Notes under the pieces: generated by a model
Database searches by the model: none
Seen by the model: only the letters and a program-made list of their open reading frames with translations
Told to the model about the DNA's origin: nothing
Shown: positions 51,220 to 58,225 of the stretch, one piece after another
Position numbering within the stretch: the stretch's first letter is position 1
How the letters are laid out: every line of letters begins with the position of its first letter
Position numbers and translations under genes: made by a program
Origin: an uncultured Christensenellaceae bacterium
GTDB lineage: Bacteria > Bacillota > Clostridia > Christensenellales > UBA3700
Length of the DNA: 64,000 bases
Assembly: GCA_910587685.1 (NCBI GenBank)
Contig: CAJUMY010000006.1
Span: 41,235 to 105,234 of the forward strand
Direction of reading: 5' to 3'

Positions 51220-52718
51220 ATCCTCTTACCTCCGCTCGCTTTATTGACCCTGTTCATTACTGAATCGCCTATACCGCCGTCGCCGAAGTCTTCTATGATG
51301 ATATAATCGTGCTCCGTCTCTCCTCTATGCAACGCAGAATAGATATTGCGGCAGACTTCTTCGTCGCTCTTTCCGAGTTCTATAACGTTCCTATCTCCGT
51401 ACGCCTCGTGAGACCTTGCCACTATAACGGGATCGCGTCCCTCTTCTTTCGCTCTATCGTAACCCGATATCGCGCTCTCGACGTCGGACGCGACTACCGT
51501 CTCGCACCTCGGGGCGTAATGTCTGTATTTCATACCGGGCGCGGGCGCGACGCTGATGACCTTCCCCTGAAACGTCCTCACTTCGCTAAGTACGCTAAGC
51601 AACATGCTCTCCGTTATCGCGCCGGGACGCAGTATTGTAGGCGTATCGCGCGTCATATCTATTATCGTCGATTCTATCCCGACGTCGGAAGCTCCTCCGT
51701 CGATTATGAGAGGTATCCGTCCGTTCATATCTTCGTATACGTGCTCTGCGCTCGTAGGACTTATCCTAGTCGAACGGTTCGCAGACGGCGCCGCTATAGG
51801 ACAGCCGCATGCTCTTATGAACTCCCGCGCCGTCTCATTGACAGGCATACGTATCCCCACGTTCCGAAGTCCTGCGGTAACGCTGTTTGGAATAGCGTCG
51901 CTCTTCTTCATAATGACCGTGATAGGTCCCGGCATGAACGCGTCGATCACCCGCCGCGCGCCTTCGCTTATCTCTTCAACGAGCTTGGGAATATCATCGA
52001 CGCTCGCAACGTGTACTATGAGCGGATTGTCCTGCGGTCTGCCCTTCGCTTCGAATATTTTGAGCGTCGCCTCCTCGTCGAGCGCGTTAGCTCCGAGCCC
52101 GTACACCGTCTCCGTAGGAAAAGCTACTATCCCTCCGCTGTTTATAAGTCTCGCGCCCTCTTCGATCGCGTCTTTGCCCTTCATTATTTTCGTCGTCATA
52201 AGAATATTTCCTCCAAACGTCTTAATGGGAACGTATTTGAGCTCTCCGTCTACTCTCTTGCTTTCGTAAAGAGCAAAAGAACTGACGTTTATTTCCAAAG
52301 TTTCGCTCTCTTCTTTTATCATTTCCTTTTTGCCCCTTCTTATCGTCACGTGCGGGCAGAACTCGTCTCTCATCTCAAACGGGATACCCAAAGCCGAAAG
52401 ACGCTCCTCGAGATAAGCGCGAAGTCTTTCTATCTCCGCGTTCTTTTCGACTTTGAGATACGTGACCTTTCCGTCCTTGAACGAATCCATCCCTCTTAAC
52501 GAGAGCTTAAATTCCGCAGGGATAGTATCGCTATTTATCTCAATTTCGGTAAGCATATCTATAACTTTTGTATCTACATCGCCGATGAATGCAAGCGTGA
52601 TATGGAGATTATCTCCGTCGGTATACTTGCCGCCGTAAGACTCTTTCAGCATATCCTGTATCGCTCTTATCTTTTCCCTTACGCTATCGGGTATCGGGAT
52701 CGCGAAAAAAACTCTCAT
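51216..52718 (-). CDS. Fusion protein: 2'-5' RNA ligase/cyclic phosphodiesterase (ThpR) plus threonylcarbamoyl-AMP synthase (Sua5)
   Basis: One 500-residue reading frame with two enzymes. Residues 1-170 are a 2H phosphoesterase of the ThpR/LigT type with both HxT motifs, His39-Ile-Thr41 (LHITLAFIGD) and His123-Val-Thr125 (CPHVTIRRG). Residues about 176-500 are a full Sua5: the YrdC-like domain with FPTETVYGLGANA (200-212), KGRPQDNPLIVHV and the FMPGPITVIMKK line, then the Sua5 C-terminal domain (APGMKYRHYAP). Sua5 makes threonylcarbamoyl-AMP for t6A37 in tRNA. The joint around residue 171-177 contains Met codons (ILMTTKIMKG), so separate internal initiation is conceivable. Confidence 0.93.
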   Translation of the reverse strand: MRVFFAIPIPDSVREKIRAIQDMLKESYGGKYTDGDNLHITLAFIGDVDTKVIDMLTEIEINSDTIPAEFKLSLRGMDSFKDGKVTYLKVEKNAEIERLRAYLEERLSALGIPFEMRDEFCPHVTIRRGKKEMIKEESETLEINVSSFALYESKRVDGELKYVPIKTFGGNILMTTKIMKGKDAIEEGARLINSGGIVAFPTETVYGLGANALDEEATLKIFEAKGRPQDNPLIVHVASVDDIPKLVEEISEGARRVIDAFMPGPITVIMKKSDAIPNSVTAGLRNVGIRMPVNETAREFIRACGCPIAAPSANRSTRISPTSAEHVYEDMNGRIPLIIDGGASDVGIESTIIDMTRDTPTILRPGAITESMLLSVLSEVRTFQGKVISVAPAPGMKYRHYAPRCETVVASDVESAISGYDRAKEEGRDPVIVARSHEAYGDRNVIELGKSDEEVCRNIYSALHRGETEHDYIIIEDFGDGGIGDSVMNRVNKASGGKRI

Positions 52719-52758
52719 ATAGGCGTACGTTCCCCTTCACTTCATTCTGACATATAAA

Positions 52759-52787
52759 ATTGTATACCATCGCCGTTATAAATGCAA
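52759..52787 (-). promoter_or_regulatory. Promoter of the ThpR-Sua5 gene
   Basis: On the minus strand TTGCAT (52782-52787), 17-nt spacer, TACAAT (52759-52764), about 40 nt before the start at 52718. Confidence 0.65.
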
Positions 52788-52857
52788 TAAACTTCGAGCT
52801 CTAAATATTAATTTCGAGTAAATTTATCGTAAAAATGAAAAAAAATAATTTTGATAC

Positions 52858-52887
52858 TTTACATTAGCTACTTAAATATGATATATT
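52858..52887 (+). promoter_or_regulatory. Promoter of the DUF1508 membrane protein
   Basis: TTTACA (52858-52863), 18-nt spacer, TATATT (52882-52887). A small ATAGC-TTT-GCTAT hairpin follows near the expected transcript start. Confidence 0.55.
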
Positions 52888-52949
52888 ATTACTATAGCTT
52901 TGCTATATGCAATATTTATGATTTCAATATATAAATTGGGGAGGTCATC

Positions 52950-54008
52950 ATGGAATTTTTTACTTCTGAAGTATTCAAACTCGGCAGTGTCAGCGTAACG
53001 GGATGGATGCTCGTAGCGGCTATAGCAGTGGTAGTATTGCTCGTAGTCATCATCGCAGTTTCCGCAGCTGCCGGAAAGAAAAAGAAAAAAGCCGCGGCGG
53101 CTAAATCGGCTACCGAGAATAACGCGGCTCCCGTTATCGACAACAAAGAACAAGAAGACGCTAAGTCTGCCGTCGAAAAGACTGAAAAGTCGGAAGACAT
53201 ACAAGAACAACCTATAAAGGAAGAGATAATTGACGAGACGCCCGAGGAGGAAGCCGTTCCCGTAGAAGACGCTAAGACAGAGGCAGTCGCAGCGGAACCT
53301 GTGAAAGAGACTGAGCAACCTATCGTCAAGCCTGTAAAGAAAGACGAGCAGATCGAAGAGACGAAAGCGGAAGAGGCTCCTGTTAAAGAGTCTAAACCCG
53401 CGCCCATCGTAAAAGCCGTCAGAAGAAGCGATGCAGAAGATGAAATAGCCGCTGCCAACAGCAACAGCGATAATAAAAAACTTTCCCCGAAAAAACAAGG
53501 ACTTGTGGAGATCAATATGAGTAAGACAGTTAAAGAAACAAAGAAGCAAACGACAAAGACAGAAGTTACCAAAGCAGCTAAGCCGACTGTTAAACCGGCT
53601 ACTCAAACCAAAGATAAGACAGCTTCTCAGAAGATCATCGTAATATCGGGAGATGCTAAAGACACCTTCGGAAAGTATTACATAATACCGTCCAACAGCG
53701 CCGTTCGTCCTTATAAGTTCTGTCTCAAAGCGAACAACGGACAGCTCATGTTCGAGAGCGAACCGTACAAAGCTAAGCCCAAGCTCGCAAGTATCAACGC
53801 GTTCAAAAAGCACTGCGCTAACGGTATATTCGAAGTTGACGAGGACAAAGCGGGAAGCTTCCGTTACAAACTCTATTCTAAAGACGGCACGCTCATAGGC
53901 GTAGGCGAATCCTACTCCACCAAAGCGGCTTGCGAGAAGTCTGTAGAGTCTGTCAAGAAGTTCGCTGATTCCGCAACGGTTATCGAAGATACTACTATCG
54001 AAGAATGA
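52950..54008 (+). CDS. Membrane-anchored protein with DUF1508 (YegP-like) repeats
   Basis: A 352-residue protein. Residues about 17-42 form a single membrane helix, followed by a basic stop (KKKKK) and about 170 residues of acidic, Lys/Glu/Ala/Pro-rich linker. The C-terminal part (about 228-352) has two YegP/DUF1508-type units: the first with YKFCLKANNGQLMFESEPY and INAFKKHC, the second with FRYKLYSKDGTLIGVGESYS and CEKSVESVKKFA. DUF1508 proteins are usually small and soluble, with no proven function. Strong GGGGAGG ribosome site. Topology (linker inside or outside) is not settled by the sequence, though the KKKKK after the helix suggests cytosolic. Confidence 0.8.
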   Translation: MEFFTSEVFKLGSVSVTGWMLVAAIAVVVLLVVIIAVSAAAGKKKKKAAAAKSATENNAAPVIDNKEQEDAKSAVEKTEKSEDIQEQPIKEEIIDETPEEEAVPVEDAKTEAVAAEPVKETEQPIVKPVKKDEQIEETKAEEAPVKESKPAPIVKAVRRSDAEDEIAAANSNSDNKKLSPKKQGLVEINMSKTVKETKKQTTKTEVTKAAKPTVKPATQTKDKTASQKIIVISGDAKDTFGKYYIIPSNSAVRPYKFCLKANNGQLMFESEPYKAKPKLASINAFKKHCANGIFEVDEDKAGSFRYKLYSKDGTLIGVGESYSTKAACEKSVESVKKFADSATVIEDTTIEE

Positions 54009-54116
54009 TCGTAAAGAAGTAAAAACTATATTTCGAAACAAATACGCTCCCGAATGGTGCGGTGTCATAGGGAATTAAATACTAAATTTTTAAGAGTTGT
54101 ACTTTCAAACGAGGAC

Positions 54117-54150
54117 AAAAGCTCTCGAACGATATGTTCGAGAGCTTTTT
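54117..54150. terminator. Strong bidirectional terminator after the DUF1508 gene
   Basis: Perfect 14-bp stem AAAAGCTCTCGAAC / GTTCGAGAGCTTTT, 5-nt loop, T tail on both sides. Confidence 0.9.
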
Positions 54151-54244
54151 ACTGCAAACCATTTACAAAGATAAATTGAAATTTTGGCATATCCTTATTA
54201 TCGTGCAACATAGCATTAAAATCTTTTTTATATTCGTTTGCCAT
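54149..54244 (-). CDS. Very short reading frame (31 residues), possible remnant of a larger gene
   Basis: An ATG at 54244 follows AGGAGG at 7 nt spacing, a strong ribosome site. The product opens MANEYKKDFNAMLHDNKDMP and stops after 31 residues. From memory this opening resembles the N-terminus of a clostridial MGMT/AGT-like protein family, but I cannot confirm it. The stop lies in the terminator stem, which suggests truncation of a once longer gene at the islet border. Confidence 0.5.
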   Translation of the reverse strand: MANEYKKDFNAMLHDNKDMPKFQFIFVNGLQ

Positions 54245-54337
54245 TTCTGCCACCTCCTACTTTAAGGATAATCTGTTTGGCATTCCTATGCAATGAGGCT
54301 GTTTGAAAAAATTCGTCATACAAACTGGAATTTGTGG

Positions 54338-54685
54338 TTAGACGATATTCTCACCCAAAATTATTTTAGGCATTGTAGTTAAACATCTGTTCCAACGTTT
54401 GTAAAACTTCTCTATACCAAGTTTAGATACTCTTGCATGAGCTTCTTCATTTTCTAACACCCAATACAACACATATGTTACCTTGCCTACATTTCTCGTG
54501 AGTCGAACAGGCAATTCCCCCTCTTTAACCGCATTAAAATCTTTTTGTCGATGAGTACGTTTTATATAATGTACATCAATGACCCCATCTTGTTGTAAAT
54601 AAAATTCGGCAACTTCTTTCATTAGTTCTTCTATTTCATCTAATTTGGTTAATTTCGCTTCATATATGCATATTTCATTAAACAT
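54338..54685 (-). CDS. ABM/dimeric alpha-beta barrel family protein
   Basis: A 115-residue protein with the ferredoxin-like alpha/beta-barrel layout of small quinol monooxygenase-like proteins: ICIYEAKLTKLDEIEELMKEVAEFYLQQDGVIDVHYIKR, then a strand TYVLYWVLENEEAHARVSK. Catalytic residues cannot be assigned. Start ATG at 54685 after GAGGAGG. Base composition and codon use (many A/T-ending codons) differ from the flanking chromosome genes, fitting the acquired islet. Confidence 0.6.
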   Translation of the reverse strand: MFNEICIYEAKLTKLDEIEELMKEVAEFYLQQDGVIDVHYIKRTHRQKDFNAVKEGELPVRLTRNVGKVTYVLYWVLENEEAHARVSKLGIEKFYKRWNRCLTTMPKIILGENIV

Positions 54686-54791
54686 AAAACACCTCCTCAA
54701 ATTCTAATTTGTTCCTGTATAAAAAGTATATCACGAAGGCGTGAAGATTTCTATACTGTTGTTCATTTGCATAAGCAGTAGCGTGTCAATG

Positions 54792-54900
54792 TAACGCTAT
54801 TGCCTAATGAGAAGCCTTGCTTTGTTACTATCTGCAAGCCCAAAATACAGTAGGGGAAGTATTATCCTCCACCCACTGTATTTTAAGGCAATAAGCGTTA
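54792..54900. repeat. Nested inverted repeats next to tnpV
   Basis: An outer pair TAACGCTATTGCCT (54792-54805) and AGGCAATAAGCGTTA (54886-54900, one extra base) encloses a 10-bp perfect hairpin AAAATACAGT / ACTGTATTTT (54842-54884). The inner one can act as the tnpV terminator; the outer arms look like ends of a small mobile element or a recombination site. Confidence 0.55.
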
Positions 54901-54906
54901 CGCTCA

Positions 54907-55287
54907 TTAGTTATAAATCAGTTCGCTATATACAATTTCTCTCGTCCTCGCTTGTATTTCATTCATTCTTCCAATCCACAATATCATGCTTTCTGCTTTT
55001 AGTTGTTCAGTCACGCCCTCCTTGTCAGCCATTTGTTCGACCAATCGAAACATCATCTTCGTTGCTTGTTCGTCAATATCAGCAAGATAACAGTTCAATT
55101 TTCCGCTTGTGAGAAGCGTGGTGTAAACTGCCCGTTTATGTTCCTGCAAATAGTGTTTGTGTCGCTGCCCCCATAAGCCGATAGGCTTGTGTCCTTTTTC
55201 GGCTGGTAAAGTAAGGCAAGGAATATAATAATCTCCTTGCAGTTCATACCAAAGACCGTTGCTTTCATCATAAATATACTTATCCAT
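54907..55287 (-). CDS. tnpV: TnpV family transposon-associated protein
   Basis: A 126-residue protein that matches TnpV of clostridial Tn4451-type mobilisable elements: LTLPAEKGHKPIGLWGQRHKHYL, then YTTLLTSGKLNCYLADIDEQATKMMFRLVEQMADKEGVTEQLKAE. TnpV has no proven activity; it travels with serine-recombinase transposons and often remains as a fragment. No recombinase gene is in the window, so this is a remnant of an insertion. Start ATG at 55287 after GGAGG. Confidence 0.85.
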   Translation of the reverse strand: MDKYIYDESNGLWYELQGDYYIPCLTLPAEKGHKPIGLWGQRHKHYLQEHKRAVYTTLLTSGKLNCYLADIDEQATKMMFRLVEQMADKEGVTEQLKAESMILWIGRMNEIQARTREIVYSELIYN

Positions 55288-55556
55288 TAAAAAGTCCTCC
55301 GTTATAATATATTCGCACATATATCACAGTTCTCCGATTACCACACTCTGTTATAACTTGTTATGAGATTTTCTTGCCCTTGATTTTGCCCTTATGATTG
55401 TGCAGAACAAGGGTAACATGGTGTGAAATCATATAAAGAAATAAGGTGTGATGATTGCGATAAATCCTTTGTTTTCAAGGCTTTCGGAGGATTTTATTAA
55501 AACCCTATGAGGTGTGATAAACACCTGTAAAATTATGAGTTTCTAATTGAAATTTA

Positions 55557-56000
55557 TTAAAGATCTCCTATAAATCCAGTATAAATTATGCCCCTATCCG
55601 AATCAATAATTATATTTTGGAGTTTTAACCCGTATGCCTTAAAAATTAAAACATTATTCTTAAATCCGATTACTATACAATTATCGTCTTCTTCATAGGA
55701 ATTGTATAGTGAATTGTTGTTCCAAGTAAGAACTTCTATAAAATATTCGCCACTATTGCTGGTAATAAATCCGTTTACTTGCCCTAAAACTGCAACAATA
55801 TCCTCTTTTGTTGTGCCAAATTGAACGCTTTGATATTTTTTAAGCCATTCATCTTTTTGTTTCAAAATTTCGTTTTCTTCTTGAACTGTTGTCAGTTCAT
55901 TATATAATTTGTCATAATTTTCTTTTGGAACAGAATTACACCCCGCAAGGATTAAGACGCATAAAACTGCCATAATCATTATTGTAACTAACTTTTTCAT
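55557..56000 (-). CDS. Putative small lipoprotein with coiled coil
   Basis: A 147-residue predicted lipoprotein: lipobox LAGC (Cys21), then a coiled-coil stretch (YDKLYNELTTVQEENEILKQKDEWLKKY, about 29-56), then a small beta domain with FGTTKEDIVAVLGQVNG, reminiscent of BamE/SmpA-like or BLIP-like folds. Function unknown. The gene is AT-rich like tnpV and belongs to the same islet. Confidence 0.65.
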   Translation of the reverse strand: MKKLVTIMIMAVLCVLILAGCNSVPKENYDKLYNELTTVQEENEILKQKDEWLKKYQSVQFGTTKEDIVAVLGQVNGFITSNSGEYFIEVLTWNNNSLYNSYEEDDNCIVIGFKNNVLIFKAYGLKLQNIIIDSDRGIIYTGFIGDL

Positions 56001-56380
56001 CGTTAATTCTCCGCTAAATTACTGTTTATCGTACAATTATTATATCACGAAAAATGAAAGAGCGCAACCGATTGAATTTTGCGGGAAATATAAAACATAT
56101 CTATATCTCACTAGGCTATGAGTAGCCAAGTTCGTCCACGCTTAAAATACAATAGAAAAGGTATGACTTTATGCCATACCTTTTCTATTGCCTGCGACTT
56201 GCCCAAAATTCCCTATGGGAATTACTGTAAATCGGGAGCGTATTCTTTTTATTATCAATATTCTATCACGTTCTCTGTCACACTGCGTAATATGATAATT
56301 ATGTATTTATATAAATCACTTACCGCGACAAATACATTTTCACCAAAGCAATGACCGCCGAAACGCGGCGTCTTTCGCCT
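56001..56380. other. Right end of the AT-rich islet, non-coding
   Basis: No credible gene. It holds the large hairpin at 56151-56189, a palindrome AATTCCCTATGGGAATT near 56207-56223, and AT-rich sequence. A small GCCG/CGGC hairpin near 56353 might end the manA operon. Confidence 0.5.
56151..56189. terminator. Large perfect hairpin (15-bp stem) in the islet
   Basis: AATAGAAAAGGTATG / CATACCTTTTCTATT with a 9-nt loop. No strong T run follows on either strand, so it may be a terminator or a mobile-element end. Confidence 0.5.
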
Positions 56381-57022
56381 TTAATTCTGCGATACATCCT
56401 TTAATATTATCTTTTTACCGTCGACATTCATAGTTATGGACGTATCGCCGAGAACCTCAAGCTCATATATATGCGAAAAATAATCTTTCATCATATCAAA
56501 GCTATCGGGATAATTTCTATCTATAAGCTCATACGTTTCCCCGTCCGCAAGTTTGCTTTTATCTTGAAATAACGCTTCGAAATCGTCGCCGTGATCGTAT
56601 AAAGTCGGCGGTACGAACTCAATAACGCATATCCTCAGATATTTCTCCCTGTCTCCGTAAGGCTCGATGGATATCCCCTGCATGAACGAGTCGTCAGTAT
56701 AAAGATATAAAAACGTCGTTTTGCCGCTTGTCACCTTTTCTATTCTGTCGTTTTCGTTCACGCTTTTAGAAAATAGCAAGAAAATATCGTCCACACTCTC
56801 CTTCGATTCGAATATGCGATGTGTGGGTGAATAACCGCCTGACACGTATTTATGTTTTAGCGGTATCGAAATAGTTCTCTCTCTTAGCTCCAAAGACAGC
56901 GTATCGCATTCTCTTCTAACGAAGAGATCGGGTCTATATGAGAAAATCGATAATATCAGTATAGCAATAACTATAATGCCGACTATACCGCCGCATATTA
57001 ATATCTTCGCTCGTTTTGTCAT
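56381..57022 (-). CDS. Membrane-anchored protein of unknown function
   Basis: A 213-residue protein with one N-terminal helix (about 8-28, GGIVGIIVIAILILSIFS) and an extracytoplasmic domain of mixed strands and helices, possibly a tandem of two similar halves (KHKYVSGGYSPTHRIFESKESVDDIFLLF and the YPDSFDMMKDYFSHIYELEV part). I recognise no family. It follows manA by 28 nt and may be the last gene of the two-component operon. Confidence 0.6.
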   Translation of the reverse strand: MTKRAKILICGGIVGIIVIAILILSIFSYRPDLFVRRECDTLSLELRERTISIPLKHKYVSGGYSPTHRIFESKESVDDIFLLFSKSVNENDRIEKVTSGKTTFLYLYTDDSFMQGISIEPYGDREKYLRICVIEFVPPTLYDHGDDFEALFQDKSKLADGETYELIDRNYPDSFDMMKDYFSHIYELEVLGDTSITMNVDGKKIILKDVSQN

Positions 57023-57050
57023 TATTTCACCCCCATAAAAATAATGTATT

Positions 57051-57995
57051 TTATACTCTATACGATATTGCTTCTATTGCTCCTTTTAGCGTGACCTTGC
57101 CCATTCCCGCGGGAAGAAAATACGTATCCCCCTTTTCAATGGGATAAGATACTCCGTTGTATTCGATATTGCCTACGCCGCCGATAGCCGTTATACCAAC
57201 GAACGATTCTTCGGTAACGTTAATATCATACGTCGAGTTGACGCTGTGAACGTACGCGGTAAAGTACTTGCACTTCGCAAGCTCTCTAGTAACGCCGTCG
57301 ATAACGTTGACGGTCTCGTTAGCGGATACCACTCGGCTCGAGTCTATAACGTCGATGGATTTAGCTATATGCAGTTCTCTCTTATTTCCGTCCTTGTCAA
57401 CTCTGTTATAATCGAAAAGACGGTACGTAAGGCTTGAATTCTGCTGTATTTCCGCGATCAACAGTCCGCCGCATATCGCGTGGACCGTACCCGAATTGAT
57501 GAATAGCGTATCCCCGCTTTTGACCTCGATAAAATTAAGTATATCCGTTATTACGCCGTCCTCGAGAGCCTTTTTAACTTCGTCTTTCGTATACTCTTTA
57601 TTGAACCCGCAATATACTCCCGCTCCTTCGTTAGCCTCGACGACGTACCACATTTCCGTTTTTCCGTACTCGCCTTCGTTCTTAAGCGCGTATTCGTCGT
57701 CCGGATGCACCTGAATAGAGAGATTATCTTTTGCGTCGATAAGTTTTACAAGTATCGGAAAGAACTCGAATTTTTTCGCATTTTCTCCCAGCATATCGGC
57801 GTTGATAACGTCTTTTAACAGTTTGCCGTCGTACTCTCCGCCATCTATAACGCTGGGTCCGCCGTTATGACACGACATTTCCCAACTCTCAGCAACGGCG
57901 TTCTTTTCCGAACTTTTATTCCAATCCTTTATGAGCCTGTCTCCGCCCCATATATAGTCTTTGAGCGCAGGCTTCAACTTGAGCGGTTGATACAT
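57051..57995 (-). CDS. manA: Mannose-6-phosphate isomerase, class I
   Basis: Zinc enzyme that converts mannose 6-phosphate and fructose 6-phosphate. About 314 residues, the short Bacillus-type class I form, made of cupin folds. It shows the family opening LKPALKDYIWGGDRL, the metal-binding QVHPDDEYALKNEGEYGKTEMWYV line (His and Glu ligands), and INSGTVHAICGGLLIAEIQQNSSLTYRLFDYNR. I prefer the ATG at 57995, but a GTG at 58007 overlapping the upstream stop (GTGA) is also possible. Its place behind a sensor kinase and a small helical protein is unusual. Confidence 0.93.
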   Translation of the reverse strand: MYQPLKLKPALKDYIWGGDRLIKDWNKSSEKNAVAESWEMSCHNGGPSVIDGGEYDGKLLKDVINADMLGENAKKFEFFPILVKLIDAKDNLSIQVHPDDEYALKNEGEYGKTEMWYVVEANEGAGVYCGFNKEYTKDEVKKALEDGVITDILNFIEVKSGDTLFINSGTVHAICGGLLIAEIQQNSSLTYRLFDYNRVDKDGNKRELHIAKSIDVIDSSRVVSANETVNVIDGVTRELAKCKYFTAYVHSVNSTYDINVTEESFVGITAIGGVGNIEYNGVSYPIEKGDTYFLPAGMGKVTLKGAIEAISYRV

Positions 57996-58003
57996 ATATT
58001 TTT

Positions 58004-58225
58004 TCACTCCTCTATCGAATATATCTCTTCTTTTAACTTTTCTGCCGTCTCGTCGCTCATACCGACGAGTCTCTTATACTTAAGCGCTCCTTCGAAAGTA
58101 TACAGCTTAGCTATAGGCAGCGCGGGATGCTTCTTGAAATTAGGTATATATCTTTCGATTATCTCGACTGCTCTTTCGTTTTTTAGAAGCTCCTTTATCA
58201 TAGTGTCTTTATTGAATAGTTTCAT
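58004..58225 (-). CDS. Small helical protein, DUF1858-like layout
   Basis: A 73-residue helical protein. The N-terminal line FNKDTMIKELLKNERAVEIIERYIPNFKKHP resembles a clostridial helical module (consensus by memory DTTIKELLxNPxAxxIIEKYxP) found alone and at ends of glycosidases. It lacks the Cys pair of true DUF1858 proteins. Function unknown. It overlaps the kinase gene by 17 nt and manA follows, so it is translated as part of the operon; GGAGGAG ribosome site. Confidence 0.7.
   Translation of the reverse strand: MKLFNKDTMIKELLKNERAVEIIERYIPNFKKHPALPIAKLYTFEGALKYKRLVGMSDETAEKLKEEIYSIEE

Noticed and set aside
54070..56224. Shared 8-mer GGGAATTA near both ends of the AT-rich islet as target-site duplication
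   Set aside because: Eight bases can match by chance in AT-rich flanks, and the copies do not sit at clear element ends.
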